From contig PNKZ01000014.1 of the NCBI GenBank assembly GCA_013822735.1, positions 62,001 to 126,000 of the forward strand: DNA of 64,000 bases, given 5' to 3'. Made by a program: the position numbers and the translations under genes. Below the pieces are notes generated by a model, which was not told the origin of the DNA, did not search any database, and saw only the letters and a program-made list of their open reading frames with translations. Shown here one piece after another: positions 44,347-52,788 of this stretch (positions within the stretch are counted from its first letter, which is position 1; the number at the start of each line of letters is the position of its first letter). Source of the stretch: Pirellula sp. (GTDB taxonomy: Bacteria > Planctomycetota > Planctomycetia > Pirellulales > PNKZ01).

Positions 44347-45275
44347 GCCGCGCCGTTTTGCCTGCGTCGCCGTCGGGTGCGCTTCACCATGGAGGCACCC
44401 GGCGGTAGCGTGGCCCATCCTGCCGTAAGCGCCTGCTCATAGGCGACGGCACACCGCTCGGGAGTCCAATAGAGCGGCGGCGTTGAGTTTCGCGTGCGAG
44501 GCCGGCGCCCTTCGGCGAGTGCGACTTCCGCTTCGATTGCCGTGCTGACGTTCTGCCAGGTAGCGACGGCCGGCGCGGGCAGGGAATGTCTGGCGGCAAT
44601 GATGCCCCGAATGACGCGTCGCTCGTCTTCGTCCGGTACCCACGTATTGTGCTGCGGCGACGTGCAACGGAAGCCGTATTGCTTGTTCTGATTGAGCGGT
44701 TGACCGGCCTGCCGCAACCCTTCCTTGATGTCGAGCGCCCGTTCGCTCTTGAGCGAGCTATCCAGCTCGGCCGCCGCCGCGAAGATGTGCATCGCGAAGC
44801 GGCCCATCGCCGTCGACGTGTCGATGTTCGACCCGTGGATGATCATCGAGATGCCGCGAGCTCGCCATTGCTCGTCCATCGCACAGGCGTCCCCCGTGTT
44901 TCGGAAGCAACGGTCGATGCGATAGAACCACACGAAGTCGCCCGGCTTGAGGACCATGTTCAAGCGGATCGCCGCCGGCCGTTGCAGAAACTTGAGCTTC
45001 CAAGCGGACTTGCTCAGGTCCATGAACACGCCGTCGTCGCGCTCTTTGTCGAGGCGCATCCGCATGCCCTGGTTGTCGCGGCGCACGAAGCCCCGCTCGT
45101 CGAGGTCGGGCCCGCCTTGCCAACCGACGCGGCCGATTTCGATGTCGGCCAGTTTGCCGGCGCCCTTCTCGTAATCGAACCACCGCTTGAACTGCTCGTG
45201 CTGCACTTCGGGGCTGATGCCGCTGGCGGCACTATCGCGATGACTCACGCGAAGATACGGGTAGATGTACGGCAT
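44343..45275 (-). CDS. serine recombinase (resolvase/integrase family)
   Basis: A 310-residue recombinase. The N-terminal resolvase domain (1-about 165) has PYLRVSHRDSAASGISPEVQ with catalytic Ser11, DRCFRNTGDACAMDEQ (equivalent of DRLxRN) and GRFAMHIFAAAAELDSSLKSER. A recombinase-type domain follows (about 175-300). No long large-serine-integrase tail is present. It may be the phage integrase or an invertase; no tyrosine integrase is seen in the window. Minus strand, facing the cargo side. Confidence 0.88.
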   Translation of the reverse strand: MPYIYPYLRVSHRDSAASGISPEVQHEQFKRWFDYEKGAGKLADIEIGRVGWQGGPDLDERGFVRRDNQGMRMRLDKERDDGVFMDLSKSAWKLKFLQRPAAIRLNMVLKPGDFVWFYRIDRCFRNTGDACAMDEQWRARGISMIIHGSNIDTSTAMGRFAMHIFAAAAELDSSLKSERALDIKEGLRQAGQPLNQNKQYGFRCTSPQHNTWVPDEDERRVIRGIIAARHSLPAPAVATWQNVSTAIEAEVALAEGRRPRTRNSTPPLYWTPERCAVAYEQALTAGWATLPPGASMVKRTRRRRRQNGAA

Positions 45276-45396
45276 GTCGTGTTCCTAAGAACAACCCCGG
45301 CGGCGGTATCGCAAGACGCTGACCCGGAGTCCCTGGGGACAGGTCGCATCAAGCGGCTCGGTTACCACGCCTACACCGCCGCCGGGATGATCGAGT

Positions 45397-45804
45397 TTAC
45401 TGGAAGAGTGACGAGGCGGCGAGCTTGGTTGCTCGTCGCTTGAATTCGGCCCAACGCATGTGCGTGTCGACGATCGTACGGCCAACGTGTTTGACGTACA
45501 GGCTTTCCGGTCGACCGTCGTAGGTAAAGTCTTCGCTGTAGCAGCCGCCCCACGGGTTCAGATGTTCGAGCGATCGGCAGGGGAACGTGAACATAAAATG
45601 CTCCACGACCCGATCGCGCAACTCATTCGTGAACGGCCCGACGTGCATCGGCCCGGGGCCGTCATCGTCGAACAGGTCGGTTTGCCCGGGTAGGCAATCC
45701 ATCCCGTCGAATAGGTTCCGTTGGCGGCCCGCATTGTTCTCGAAACATTGTTTCGCAGGCCGTGTATCGTTCGTCAGTACGAACGGGGGTTCGTCGTCGA
45801 TCAT
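45397..45804 (-). CDS. hypothetical phage protein
   Basis: A 135-residue protein from ATG 45804, with GGAGGAAG just upstream. It has an acidic start (MIDDEPPFVLTND) and a compact aromatic C-terminal half (FTFPCRSLEHLNPWGGCYSEDF). It overlaps the end of the next upstream frame by over 140 nt. Function unknown. Confidence 0.58.
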   Translation of the reverse strand: MIDDEPPFVLTNDTRPAKQCFENNAGRQRNLFDGMDCLPGQTDLFDDDGPGPMHVGPFTNELRDRVVEHFMFTFPCRSLEHLNPWGGCYSEDFTYDGRPESLYVKHVGRTIVDTHMRWAEFKRRATKLAASSLFQ

Positions 45805-46195
45805 TCGCACTTCCTCCAAAGGGCCCGACGTCGAGGCACAGCTCGGCATCGGCGGCGTTGAATTGCTTATTGAGTCGCACCGGTCGCGACTTGGCGTCGG
45901 CCGCGGTGACGAGCTCGGCGATCCGGTCCCACTCGGCGGCGACGGCGCAGAGCTCTAGCGTCTGGCGGCCGTCGCCGACTCCTTCGATCTTGTCTCCCCA
46001 GCGCTGCCCCGCGTTCATGTAGAACGACGGAATCGCGTTGCAGTTTTCGCGGACGTAGAACGTGACACCGTCGAGCGTGCGGCACTTGGTCACCTGGCCG
46101 ACGAGCTTCTGATGCCAATACACGCCGCCGCCCCACGCCCACCAACCGACGGCGAGCACGTTGAACGGTTCGAGTAGTTGCAACTGACGCGTCAC
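45662..46195 (-). CDS. hypothetical phage protein with long 3' overlap
   Basis: A 177-residue protein from GTG 46195, coupled to the preceding stop by GTGA. The first 130 residues look folded (LEPFNVLAVGWWAWGGGVYW, VTFYVRENCNAIPSFYMN). The last 45 residues are Arg/Thr-rich and overlap the following gene, so the true stop may have been lost by mutation near 45800. Confidence 0.5.
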   Translation of the reverse strand: MTRQLQLLEPFNVLAVGWWAWGGGVYWHQKLVGQVTKCRTLDGVTFYVRENCNAIPSFYMNAGQRWGDKIEGVGDGRQTLELCAVAAEWDRIAELVTAADAKSRPVRLNKQFNAADAELCLDVGPFGGSANDRRRTPVRTDERYTACETMFREQCGPPTEPIRRDGLPTRANRPVRR

Positions 46196-46356
46196 TTCGT
46201 TTCTCCGTTCCATTCGCGTTCCCACTCGTCGATCGGTTCAGGCTGCGGACGGGGACCACCGGTCAGCATGTAGAGCGTGAGCAGTATCGTCATCACGATG
46301 ATGAGCACCCACTCGAGCAGACACCCTCGTGCTGTAGGACGAATGACGCCACCCAT
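46192..46356 (-). CDS. 54-residue single-helix membrane protein
   Basis: One helix (LLEWVLIIVMTILLTLYML) and a Pro/Glu-rich cytoplasmic tail (GPRPQPEPIDEWEREWNGE). The ATG at 46356 is a best guess; an upstream GTG or ATG in frame is possible. Confidence 0.45.
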   Translation of the reverse strand: MGGVIRPTARGCLLEWVLIIVMTILLTLYMLTGGPRPQPEPIDEWEREWNGETK

Positions 46357-46395
46357 GCCCCGTGCTGCGACACGGGGCGAACGTGGGGCCACTCG

Positions 46396-47415
46396 TTAGC
46401 GTTGACGTTGCATGATCACGATGCAGCACTGCACGCCGGTCGTGCGGAAGGCCTCGGCCCCCTGGAACGCGCCGGCCGGCACCGGCAGTTGGTCGTAGCC
46501 GTGCTCGTTGATGAACGCTCGGAACGTCTGCGCCTTGCGGTCGGTGCGGAAGAACGGGCCCGTGCTCATAATGGCGACGAGATAGCCGCCCGGCTTGAGC
46601 ATGTTGTAAGCCCGTTGCACGTGCTCGCCGTCTTGGCCGTTCTCAAAGGGCGGGTTCAATAGCGCTCGGTCGAAGGCGCCGACACGTGGTCCCTTGTAGT
46701 CGGCGTCGAGAAACCAATCGTCTTCCGTGAAGTCGCTGCCGATCACGGTGTGCCCCTTGAGCCGGAGAATCTCGCGGAGCGACGGGCGGATCTCGATGCA
46801 GAACACGTTGGCGTTGGGCTCGGCGTTCTTCACGGCGTCCGCCAGGTCGCCCAAGCCGGCCGACGGTTCGAGCACGGAGTGGCCCGGCATGATGTTGGCG
46901 AGCTGCACAACCTGAGCGGCCAACGTCCGCGGCGTCGGGAAGAAGCCCGGCATGTCGGCGAAGCGAATCTCGTCCATCGCGATCTGCAATTGGCGTTGCT
47001 GCTCGAGAGCGACCTTCGCGGCGGCGTCTTCCGGTGTGGCAAGCGAGGCGACGAACTCTTGCAGCGCCACGCCGAGCGGCGTCGTGTTGCTATAGCGGGC
47101 CGTCGTGATGATGCGATCGCCGACGTGCTCGCCGGCCAACCGCATCAAGTTGAGCACTTCCGCCTTGGTCTTGACCGCGATGAGCGACTGCGGCAACGTC
47201 CCTTCGTCGTGGCCGTGAGCCAGAGCGTAGAGCCCCTTCTGAGCGGAGGCGAGTTGATCGGCGTCGTACAGCCGCGAGTAGTATTCCCGCAGCCGTTTGT
47301 GGGTCGCGTTCTGAGTCATGGGGCCTCGTTTCTGTTCGATCTCGGCCGTGAGACTGTCGGCGAGAGTGCGGAACTTGGTACCGGTCGGCGTACGGGCAGC
47401 AGTGGCGATCGACAT
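46396..47415 (-). CDS. phage DNA adenine methyltransferase, solitary
   Basis: A 339-residue class I SAM methyltransferase. The SAM site is VLEPSAGLGDLADAV (about 205-220) and the catalytic motif is NPPFENGQD (about 265), as in N6-adenine MTases. A helical N-terminal extension (about 1-165, Gln/Ala-rich) is of unknown function. No restriction enzyme is adjacent, so it is an orphan enzyme, probably for host-defence evasion or replication control. It has a 19-bp motif copy and a TTACCAC element upstream. Confidence 0.82.
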   Translation of the reverse strand: MSIATAARTPTGTKFRTLADSLTAEIEQKRGPMTQNATHKRLREYYSRLYDADQLASAQKGLYALAHGHDEGTLPQSLIAVKTKAEVLNLMRLAGEHVGDRIITTARYSNTTPLGVALQEFVASLATPEDAAAKVALEQQRQLQIAMDEIRFADMPGFFPTPRTLAAQVVQLANIMPGHSVLEPSAGLGDLADAVKNAEPNANVFCIEIRPSLREILRLKGHTVIGSDFTEDDWFLDADYKGPRVGAFDRALLNPPFENGQDGEHVQRAYNMLKPGGYLVAIMSTGPFFRTDRKAQTFRAFINEHGYDQLPVPAGAFQGAEAFRTTGVQCCIVIMQRQR

Positions 47416-47432
47416 ACGGCGGACTCCTTGAA

Positions 47433-47440
47433 GGTGGTAA
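47433..47440 (-). promoter_or_regulatory. TTACCAC leader element (methyltransferase)
   Basis: TTACCACC on the minus strand, 18 nt ahead of ATG 47415; one of six such copies before minus-strand phage genes. Confidence 0.5.
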
Positions 47441-47477
47441 CTTCCAGCAACAACCGCGCTGGCATGCCGACCATCCG

Positions 47478-47496
47478 TGACAGCGCCCAGATGGTC
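47478..47496 (-). promoter_or_regulatory. phage 19-bp motif ahead of the methyltransferase
   Basis: GACCATCTGGGCGCTGTCA on the minus strand. A plus-strand GACCATC at 47469 makes an inverted pair around it. Confidence 0.68.
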
Positions 47497-47511
47497 GGCG
47501 AGCGAGAGCGG

Positions 47512-48342
47512 TTACTTGATGCAGAACGGGTGCTTGTCGCGGTCGACCTCGCGGCGATCCTCTTCCTCGTCTGAGAATTCGTTGGCGTCGTTGTCGATCA
47601 CTTCCACGTCGATATCGGGCGTCGTCGAGTAGACGTCGGACACCAAACCGCCGTGCACGAGAATCTGAATGCTCGACTTCACCGACTTCGGAACGTAGCC
47701 ATGGCCGCCGCAGGCTTCGCAGAGCTGCTCGGCGGCCGAGCACAACGGGCACGGCTCGCAAGCCTCGGCCTTAGCCAGACGTGCCGCAGCTCGGGCGGCT
47801 TCCAACGTCGTGCGTTCGTCTTCATCGGCCGGGTCGCCTTGCTCGGCGATCGCCAACAGGTCGAGCATGGCCTTGAGTAGTTGGACGTTGACGGGTTCGA
47901 CAGCCGTCTTGAGCGACTTGAGAATCTTGCCGGTTTCGGCACCGAGCGACGTTGCGAGCTGATACGCCGCGATCGCCTCTTGTACGGCGCCCTCGATGTT
48001 GCAGAGCTGCTCGACCGTGTCGGCGGCGCTCGTCGGGTTGTCGCCCTCTTCGCGGTCGCCGTTCTCGTCGTGAGCGTAGGTCGCTTCGATCACGGCCATG
48101 ACGCACGACAACCCGTGCTGGATCGGATCATGCCGACTAGGCGTGCTCGGCACGCCGATCGGCTCGCCCGGCTCAAGTTGGGTGCAATCATGCGCACCCT
48201 CGAACTCGTCTTCCGCGTCGTGCTCGATCGAGTCGTGCGCTTCCTGCATGCCGATGCGGATCATCTTGCCCATCAGCGACACGACGGACTTGGCCGTAAT
48301 CGCGTCGGGATGGTCAACGTGAAATAGAATAATCGTCTTCAT
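47512..48342 (-). CDS. acidic phage protein with Cys-rich zinc-knuckle
   Basis: A 276-residue protein beginning MKTIILFHVDHPDAITAKSV. It has a very acidic middle, a helical segment (about 125-190) and one paired Cys motif (CEPCPLCSAAEQLCEACGG, about 213-231) like a DnaJ-type zinc knuckle, with a strongly acidic C-terminus. The role is unknown. ATG 48342 has AGGAG upstream and the TTACCAC element beyond it. Confidence 0.65.
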   Translation of the reverse strand: MKTIILFHVDHPDAITAKSVVSLMGKMIRIGMQEAHDSIEHDAEDEFEGAHDCTQLEPGEPIGVPSTPSRHDPIQHGLSCVMAVIEATYAHDENGDREEGDNPTSAADTVEQLCNIEGAVQEAIAAYQLATSLGAETGKILKSLKTAVEPVNVQLLKAMLDLLAIAEQGDPADEDERTTLEAARAAARLAKAEACEPCPLCSAAEQLCEACGGHGYVPKSVKSSIQILVHGGLVSDVYSTTPDIDVEVIDNDANEFSDEEEDRREVDRDKHPFCIK

Positions 48343-48358
48343 GGGAACTCCTGTTTCT

Positions 48359-48365
48359 GTGGTAA
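48359..48365 (-). promoter_or_regulatory. TTACCAC leader element (acidic zinc-knuckle gene)
   Basis: TTACCAC on the minus strand, 17 nt ahead of ATG 48342. Confidence 0.48.
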
Positions 48366-48386
48366 TAGAAACGCTACAGATACGGA

Positions 48387-48620
48387 CTAGAGCCAATGGC
48401 GTTCTAGCCAGAGGGTTTCAGCTTCGAGTGCTGCGCCCCGTGTCGGGAACGGACCGAGCACGGGACCACCGACGGGGGAGAGATCCGCCGACCACGTGCA
48501 ATCGGCGTTCGGCTCCACGTGAGACGCCCGTTCGATCTTCGCCGCGCCGAGCGCCGTCGGATCGATCGCGTCGGTGTGGATCATTCGCATGGTGCCGTCA
48601 GTGTCGACTACGAGTTGCAT
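48387..48620 (-). CDS. small conserved planctomycete-type protein
   Basis: A 77-residue beta-rich protein (MQLVVDTDGTMRMIHTDAIDPTALGAAKIERASHVEPNAD in order, then DLSPVGGPVLGPF and EAETLWLERHWL). The pattern recurs as a short protein in planctomycetes and their phages, to my memory. Function unknown. AAGGAG precedes the ATG. Confidence 0.68.
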   Translation of the reverse strand: MQLVVDTDGTMRMIHTDAIDPTALGAAKIERASHVEPNADCTWSADLSPVGGPVLGPFPTRGAALEAETLWLERHWL

Positions 48621-48694
48621 CGAAAGCTCCTTGTTCAAGCGGTTGGAATGTCCGCCGTGCGAGGCCTGCACGGCGGACGATCGAAACGCCGGAA

Positions 48695-49660
48695 CTACGC
48701 CGCTTCGGAGTTAGGCCGCACGACACGACGACGGGGACGATTGATCATCATCCCTTGCAGTTGCTCGGCGATTTGGCCCACGTTCTGAGCGATGTGGTTA
48801 CGCAACGCTTCTTGAGCGACGGTGACGCTACCGCCGTCGGGACGAATGGACGCCGGCGAAACGCCGTTGACCAGCGATTGAGCCTGAGCGACCAGCGATT
48901 CGAGCTGATCGTTCGACTTGATCGACAGATGCGAGAACTTGCCGAAGAAGTCCGACAGGTTCGTGATGGTCGAATCCTTGAACGTCTTGAGCTCGCCCTT
49001 GTCGGTCGTGCCGGTGAGACGTTCGGCCAGGTGCGACACGAGCTGCTCGAACTCGCCGACGAACGCCTGTTCGGCCAACGTCACCGCCTCGTCGAACCGA
49101 GCCACGATGCGTTGCCGCTCCTGTTCGTACAACGCCGGATTGAGCACCCGCAGATAGTCCGGCGGCGTGACGTTCGGGAACTCCCACGCCGCGTCGAACA
49201 ACCCGACGACGGTCGCCGGATAGTCCGACGAGTTGTAGAGCGTACCGAGCTTAATCTGCGCCTTGACCTTCAATTCGAGGTAGGCGGATTGCAGCGTGTC
49301 GACGGCCGCGAGCAACGACGCCCGTCCGGCTTCCATACGCTCGGCGAACAACAGCACGTCGGATTCGCGGATCAGACGCAAGCCCGGCTCGGGATACGGC
49401 AACGTCAGCTCGTGCCAATCGCGGGCCATGCGGCTCTTGATCTTGGTAACGTCGCTGTACGCCTTGTGCTTGGTGTCGATGATCTTCTTACCGGCGGACA
49501 GAAAGCCCGCGTCGGCGCCGAACGCGTCGGCCGCTTGCGTCTTCTGATCGTCGGACAACGCCCGACGCACGCCCCACGACGTGAACTGAACCCGCGTTGC
49601 TCGGAAGTCCGCGATGAGCGTCTCCGAAGCGGCAGGCGTAGACGAACCTTGCATGTTCAT
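48695..49660 (-). CDS. conserved helical phage protein
   Basis: A 321-residue protein, almost entirely helical with no membrane segment (MARDWHELTLPYPEPGLRLIRESDVLLFAERMEAGRA... in order; C-terminal MMINRPRRRVVRP basic end). It could be a DNA- or nucleoid-associated phage protein given the basic tail, but no family is recognised. AAGGAG upstream of ATG and a TTACCAC element 30 nt ahead. Confidence 0.6.
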   Translation of the reverse strand: MNMQGSSTPAASETLIADFRATRVQFTSWGVRRALSDDQKTQAADAFGADAGFLSAGKKIIDTKHKAYSDVTKIKSRMARDWHELTLPYPEPGLRLIRESDVLLFAERMEAGRASLLAAVDTLQSAYLELKVKAQIKLGTLYNSSDYPATVVGLFDAAWEFPNVTPPDYLRVLNPALYEQERQRIVARFDEAVTLAEQAFVGEFEQLVSHLAERLTGTTDKGELKTFKDSTITNLSDFFGKFSHLSIKSNDQLESLVAQAQSLVNGVSPASIRPDGGSVTVAQEALRNHIAQNVGQIAEQLQGMMINRPRRRVVRPNSEAA

Positions 49661-49689
49661 ACGGGAACTCCTTAGGGGTGACGGCCTTC

Positions 49690-49697
49690 GGTGGTAA
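49690..49697 (-). promoter_or_regulatory. TTACCAC leader element (helical protein gene)
   Basis: TTACCACC on the minus strand, about 30 nt ahead of ATG 49660. Confidence 0.48.
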
Positions 49698-49716
49698 GCG
49701 AAAGCGAAAGCAAACG

Positions 49717-49735
49717 GCCGGCTACACTAGCCGGC
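49717..49735 (-). terminator. hairpin after the ASCH-like gene
   Basis: A perfect 8-bp stem GCCGGCTA/TAGCCGGC with a CAC loop, about 20 nt past the stop at 49756. It is followed on the minus strand by a moderately T-rich stretch. Confidence 0.5.
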
Positions 49736-49755
49736 GGCAAAATCGACGCCGCTCA

Positions 49756-50208
49756 TTAGCCCTTGAATAGCGGCGTATTGGCGGCATTGAGCAACGCTTC
49801 CAGGCGCTCTACGGCGGAATCCTCGATGTGGATGATCTCGAAGCGCACGACCCACACTTCGCCCGCGCTCCAGCGCCACATATCGAACGCGTGCCGCGAC
49901 GCGTTGTCCTTCGCCCAAAGCTCTTTCTTCGCGGCCTTCGGGATGCAATGCGGGTGCTGATTAAGCCAGGCAAACCCCTCGCCGACGTAGTCTTCATCCG
50001 GACATTCGTTGAGGCGCTCGAGGTACGCGTCGCGCGTCACGCGGGCCCGGCCGATCAGCACGCCGCCGGCGTAGGGCATTGTGTCGTACGCGTCGAACTC
50101 GACGCCCTTCACGTAGGCCTTGGCCGTGCGGGCGTTCCAGTTGCGGCGCGTCACGTCCTTTGCGCGAGCGACGAACGCGGGCCAGACGTACCCTTCCGAT
50201 TGATACAT
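49756..50208 (-). CDS. ASCH-like phage protein
   Basis: A 150-residue protein; early VTRRNWNARTAKAYVKG recalls the ASCH fold (RNA-binding, PUA-related), where a K/R-rich TRR motif starts the domain. The call is based on that motif and the length only. AGGAG precedes ATG. Confidence 0.5.
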   Translation of the reverse strand: MYQSEGYVWPAFVARAKDVTRRNWNARTAKAYVKGVEFDAYDTMPYAGGVLIGRARVTRDAYLERLNECPDEDYVGEGFAWLNQHPHCIPKAAKKELWAKDNASRHAFDMWRWSAGEVWVVRFEIIHIEDSAVERLEALLNAANTPLFKG

Positions 50209-50217
50209 AGGCGGCTC

Positions 50218-50484
50218 CTATTCGTTGACGAACTCTTTGGCACAACGACGGCAGATCGGGTCAGCCTCGCGACTGGATATGGCGATCCAATCGCGAGGGT
50301 CTTTCGGATCGAGCGGCACTTTCGGCGGAGGAAGTTCCGCGTAGGCGTCAACGGCTTGCAGGTAGGGAACCATTACACCGTCGGGGTCCATCGCGAATGC
50401 GAGCGCCGGCGTGAGCGGAACAAAGCACAACGTGCAAAAGAACGGCTTGCCGCCACCCCCGCCAAAATCATCAGGCCCTCGCAT
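50218..50484 (-). CDS. small zinc-ribbon phage protein
   Basis: An 88-residue protein with CTLC near the N-terminus and CRRC near the C-terminus (READPICRRCAKEF), a plausible zinc pair. GAGGGA precedes ATG 50484. No further assignment. Confidence 0.6.
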   Translation of the reverse strand: MRGPDDFGGGGGKPFFCTLCFVPLTPALAFAMDPDGVMVPYLQAVDAYAELPPPKVPLDPKDPRDWIAISSREADPICRRCAKEFVNE

Positions 50485-50572
50485 GGCGATCCCTCGCATT
50501 GGTCTACGTGATCAGACGATGCCCATCCCCGCCCCGTGAGCGTTGACCCACGGGGCGGAAGGGGAACCGTCG

Positions 50573-52105
50573 CTATTCGGCGGCCTTGCGAATCACACGC
50601 CACCGCGGTGCTTGGCTCGGCGGTGCGGTACCGTTGTCGACGAAGATGCCCGGCTTGGACGCGTCGAGCACGCGGCCGTTGGCCCAATAGCGGAGAGCGT
50701 TGATCGTCTCCTGACTGGTGACCGCCACGGGGACCACGTTCTTAGCCGCTTCAATGAGCGGGACGCCGAGCAACGAAGCGAGACGGCAGCACGACTTGAT
50801 CTCGGCACCGGTCCAATTGATGTCGTTCACGTCGTCGCCCGTGGCGTCGTTTTCCAGCCCGAACGCTTTGACGTACATCTCCCAAATGATCTCGCGTTGT
50901 TCGGGCGACGGCAGGTCGATGAAGAAGATGCCGTCGAACCGCTCGGCACGGGTGAAGGCGCCGGCCGACACTTGCGAGAGCCGCGTCATGTCGTTGCAGG
51001 TACCGACGAAGAACACGTCGCTGGTGTGGTCGTTCAGCCAGGTGAGCAGCGTGCCGAGCATGCGGGACGAGACGCCGCTATCGCCGTTGGCACCGCCCAT
51101 CGAGCCGGATAAGCCCTTCTCGATCTCGTCGCAGAACAGGATGCAAGGGGCCATCGCGTCGACCGCTTCGAGCGCTCGGCGGGTGTTCTCTTCGGTCTGC
51201 CCCACCAAACCGCCCATCAGCGAACCGAAGTCGAGCGTGACCGTCGGGCGCTTCGTCTCGTTGCCGAGCGCCTTGGCGAACGCCGACTTGCCGCCGCCGG
51301 CGACGCCGGTCAACAGCACGCCCCGCGGCCGAGCCTTCGAGCTGCTCGACTTCAGCGCTTTGGAGCAGAACGCCTTGAGCGCTTCCAGGCCGCCGAGGTC
51401 CGCGAACGATTCGGTACCGCGATGCAGCTCGAGCGTGCCGGTCTTCTTGAGCATGTTGGCCTTGAGCTCCCACAGCACGCTCACGTCGAGCTTGCCGTGC
51501 CGAGCCAGGGACAACGAGAACGCCCCTTCCGCCTCGTAACGGGTGAGGCCCGCAGCGGCATCGAGCAGGCGGCTCAACTCGTCGTCGTCGGCCGGAATGT
51601 CGTTCTCGTCGGCCACGCCTTCGAGCACCTTGAGCAACGCCTCGCGATTGGGCAGCTCGTGCTGGATGACGACGAACGCCTTTTCGAGCTCCGGGGGCAA
51701 CGCCACGACCGGAGCGAGAATCACGACGAACTTACGATCGGCCTTCCCCTTGGTGATTGCCCGGTGCATCGTCTGCACCACGGCCGGATCGCCGAGCAAG
51801 CGGTGGAAGTTCGGCAACAGCAACAGCACGGCACCCTCGTCGCTCGGTGCACGCTTCTTGCTGAGGTTCTTGAGCACGCCGATCGGGTCGGGATTGTTGT
51901 CGCCCGTGTCGTGGCCGAGAATCGCCGAGCCATGGTCAAGGTCGAACGTGTAGGCGGCCCAATGGGCTACGTCGAGGTCGCTGCGGATCTCCCGCAAGGC
52001 CTCGTCGGGCTCTTGCGTCTGAATGTAGATGCCGGAGAAGCCGGCGTTGACGTACTCACGCAGTTGGCGCTGCAGAGCGGATTTCGTGTTGGTAGCGACG
52101 GCCAT
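50573..52105 (-). CDS. AAA+ ATPase, Ycf46-like
   Basis: A 510-residue AAA+ protein. The N-terminal domain (1-about 230) resembles Ycf46 (SGIYIQTQEPDEALREI..., LLLLPNFHRLLGD). The ATPase core has Walker A GVAGGGKSA (267-275), Walker B CILFCDEIE (321-329), sensor-1 FFVGTCND, and arginine-finger TRAERFDGIFFIDLP. In phages and cyanobacteria such genes sit with DUF1257 (Ycf35) and DUF2997 proteins, as here. The substrate is unknown. It has a 19-bp motif and a TTACCAC element upstream. Confidence 0.86.
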   Translation of the reverse strand: MAVATNTKSALQRQLREYVNAGFSGIYIQTQEPDEALREIRSDLDVAHWAAYTFDLDHGSAILGHDTGDNNPDPIGVLKNLSKKRAPSDEGAVLLLLPNFHRLLGDPAVVQTMHRAITKGKADRKFVVILAPVVALPPELEKAFVVIQHELPNREALLKVLEGVADENDIPADDDELSRLLDAAAGLTRYEAEGAFSLSLARHGKLDVSVLWELKANMLKKTGTLELHRGTESFADLGGLEALKAFCSKALKSSSSKARPRGVLLTGVAGGGKSAFAKALGNETKRPTVTLDFGSLMGGLVGQTEENTRRALEAVDAMAPCILFCDEIEKGLSGSMGGANGDSGVSSRMLGTLLTWLNDHTSDVFFVGTCNDMTRLSQVSAGAFTRAERFDGIFFIDLPSPEQREIIWEMYVKAFGLENDATGDDVNDINWTGAEIKSCCRLASLLGVPLIEAAKNVVPVAVTSQETINALRYWANGRVLDASKPGIFVDNGTAPPSQAPRWRVIRKAAE

Positions 52106-52127
52106 AAGCGAGGAACTCCGAAAACGT

Positions 52128-52134
52128 GTGGTAA
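52128..52134 (-). promoter_or_regulatory. TTACCAC leader element (AAA+ gene)
   Basis: TTACCAC on the minus strand, 23 nt ahead of ATG 52105 and just downstream of a 19-bp motif copy. Confidence 0.5.
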
Positions 52135-52137
52135 TGA

Positions 52138-52156
52138 CGAACAGGGCTAGATGGTC
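52138..52156 (-). promoter_or_regulatory. phage 19-bp motif ahead of the AAA+ ATPase
   Basis: GACCATCTAGCCCTGTTCG on the minus strand, about 33 nt before the AAA+ start. Confidence 0.7.
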
Positions 52157-52176
52157 AAACGTAGCGGACAAGCGGA

Positions 52177-52362
52177 CTACTGACGAGCGGACAACCCGGC
52201 GGCCGGCTGAGCGTAATACTCGCCGCTCTTGACGTCGGCCGTGACGGTGCCGAGCGCCAATTCCAGCTCCTTCGTGGCATCCGTGCAGGACTTGCCGACG
52301 AAACCGGTGGTCTTGATGGACGTCTCGCCGGTCGGGCTGACGGTGACTTCGATCTTCTTCAT
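52177..52362 (-). CDS. DUF2997 family protein
   Basis: A 61-residue protein (MKKIEVTVSPTGETSIKTTG..., then GKSCTDATKELELALG). It has the DUF2997 pattern: a beta hairpin followed by FxGxSC and a helix. It is a frequent partner of DUF1257 and Ycf46-like AAA+ genes. It lies between the DUF1257-like gene and the AAA+ gene on the same strand. Its role is unknown. Confidence 0.75.
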   Translation of the reverse strand: MKKIEVTVSPTGETSIKTTGFVGKSCTDATKELELALGTVTADVKSGEYYAQPAAGLSARQ

Positions 52363-52428
52363 GGTGTGCTCTTGGGATAACTTGACAAATGTGATGCGAA
52401 ACGACGGATAACCGAACATGCGACGAGG

Positions 52429-52788
52429 CTACACGGCTGTCGCGGTGAGCAGAATCGAGCCGTCGGGGCGCAGGGTTTCGATCGGCGACCAACCCCTGCG
52501 GCGCATCGTGCTCTTGGCCAACTCTACGCTGTAGCCCTGCAGCAGGTTGTCGAGTTCCTTCTGTTGGCCCCACTTGCCGTTGTAGTTGTCGTACGCGGCC
52601 TTCCCCTCTTCGAGGTTGAAGACGACGGGATAGTTCCAATCCTTGAGCTGCACGGCATAGCCGCGGACATTCTCCGCGAACAACGCGTGCTCGCCCGGTA
52701 CCGGTGCTCCGAGCACGAGACGGCGGCAAGCGGCGATCAGCGCCGGCAAGTCGCGGACCTGAACTTGGATAGTTACGGTATGGCTCAT
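52429..52788 (-). CDS. DUF1257/Ycf35-like protein
   Basis: A 119-residue protein beginning MSHTVTIQVQVRDLPALIAACRRL, the hallmark N-terminus of DUF1257 (Ycf35), with later NYPVVFNLEEGKAAYDNYNGKWG. It forms a triad with DUF2997 and the AAA+ ATPase downstream. Its ATG overlaps the HNH endonuclease stop by 4 nt. Confidence 0.78.
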   Translation of the reverse strand: MSHTVTIQVQVRDLPALIAACRRLVLGAPVPGEHALFAENVRGYAVQLKDWNYPVVFNLEEGKAAYDNYNGKWGQQKELDNLLQGYSVELAKSTMRRRGWSPIETLRPDGSILLTATAV

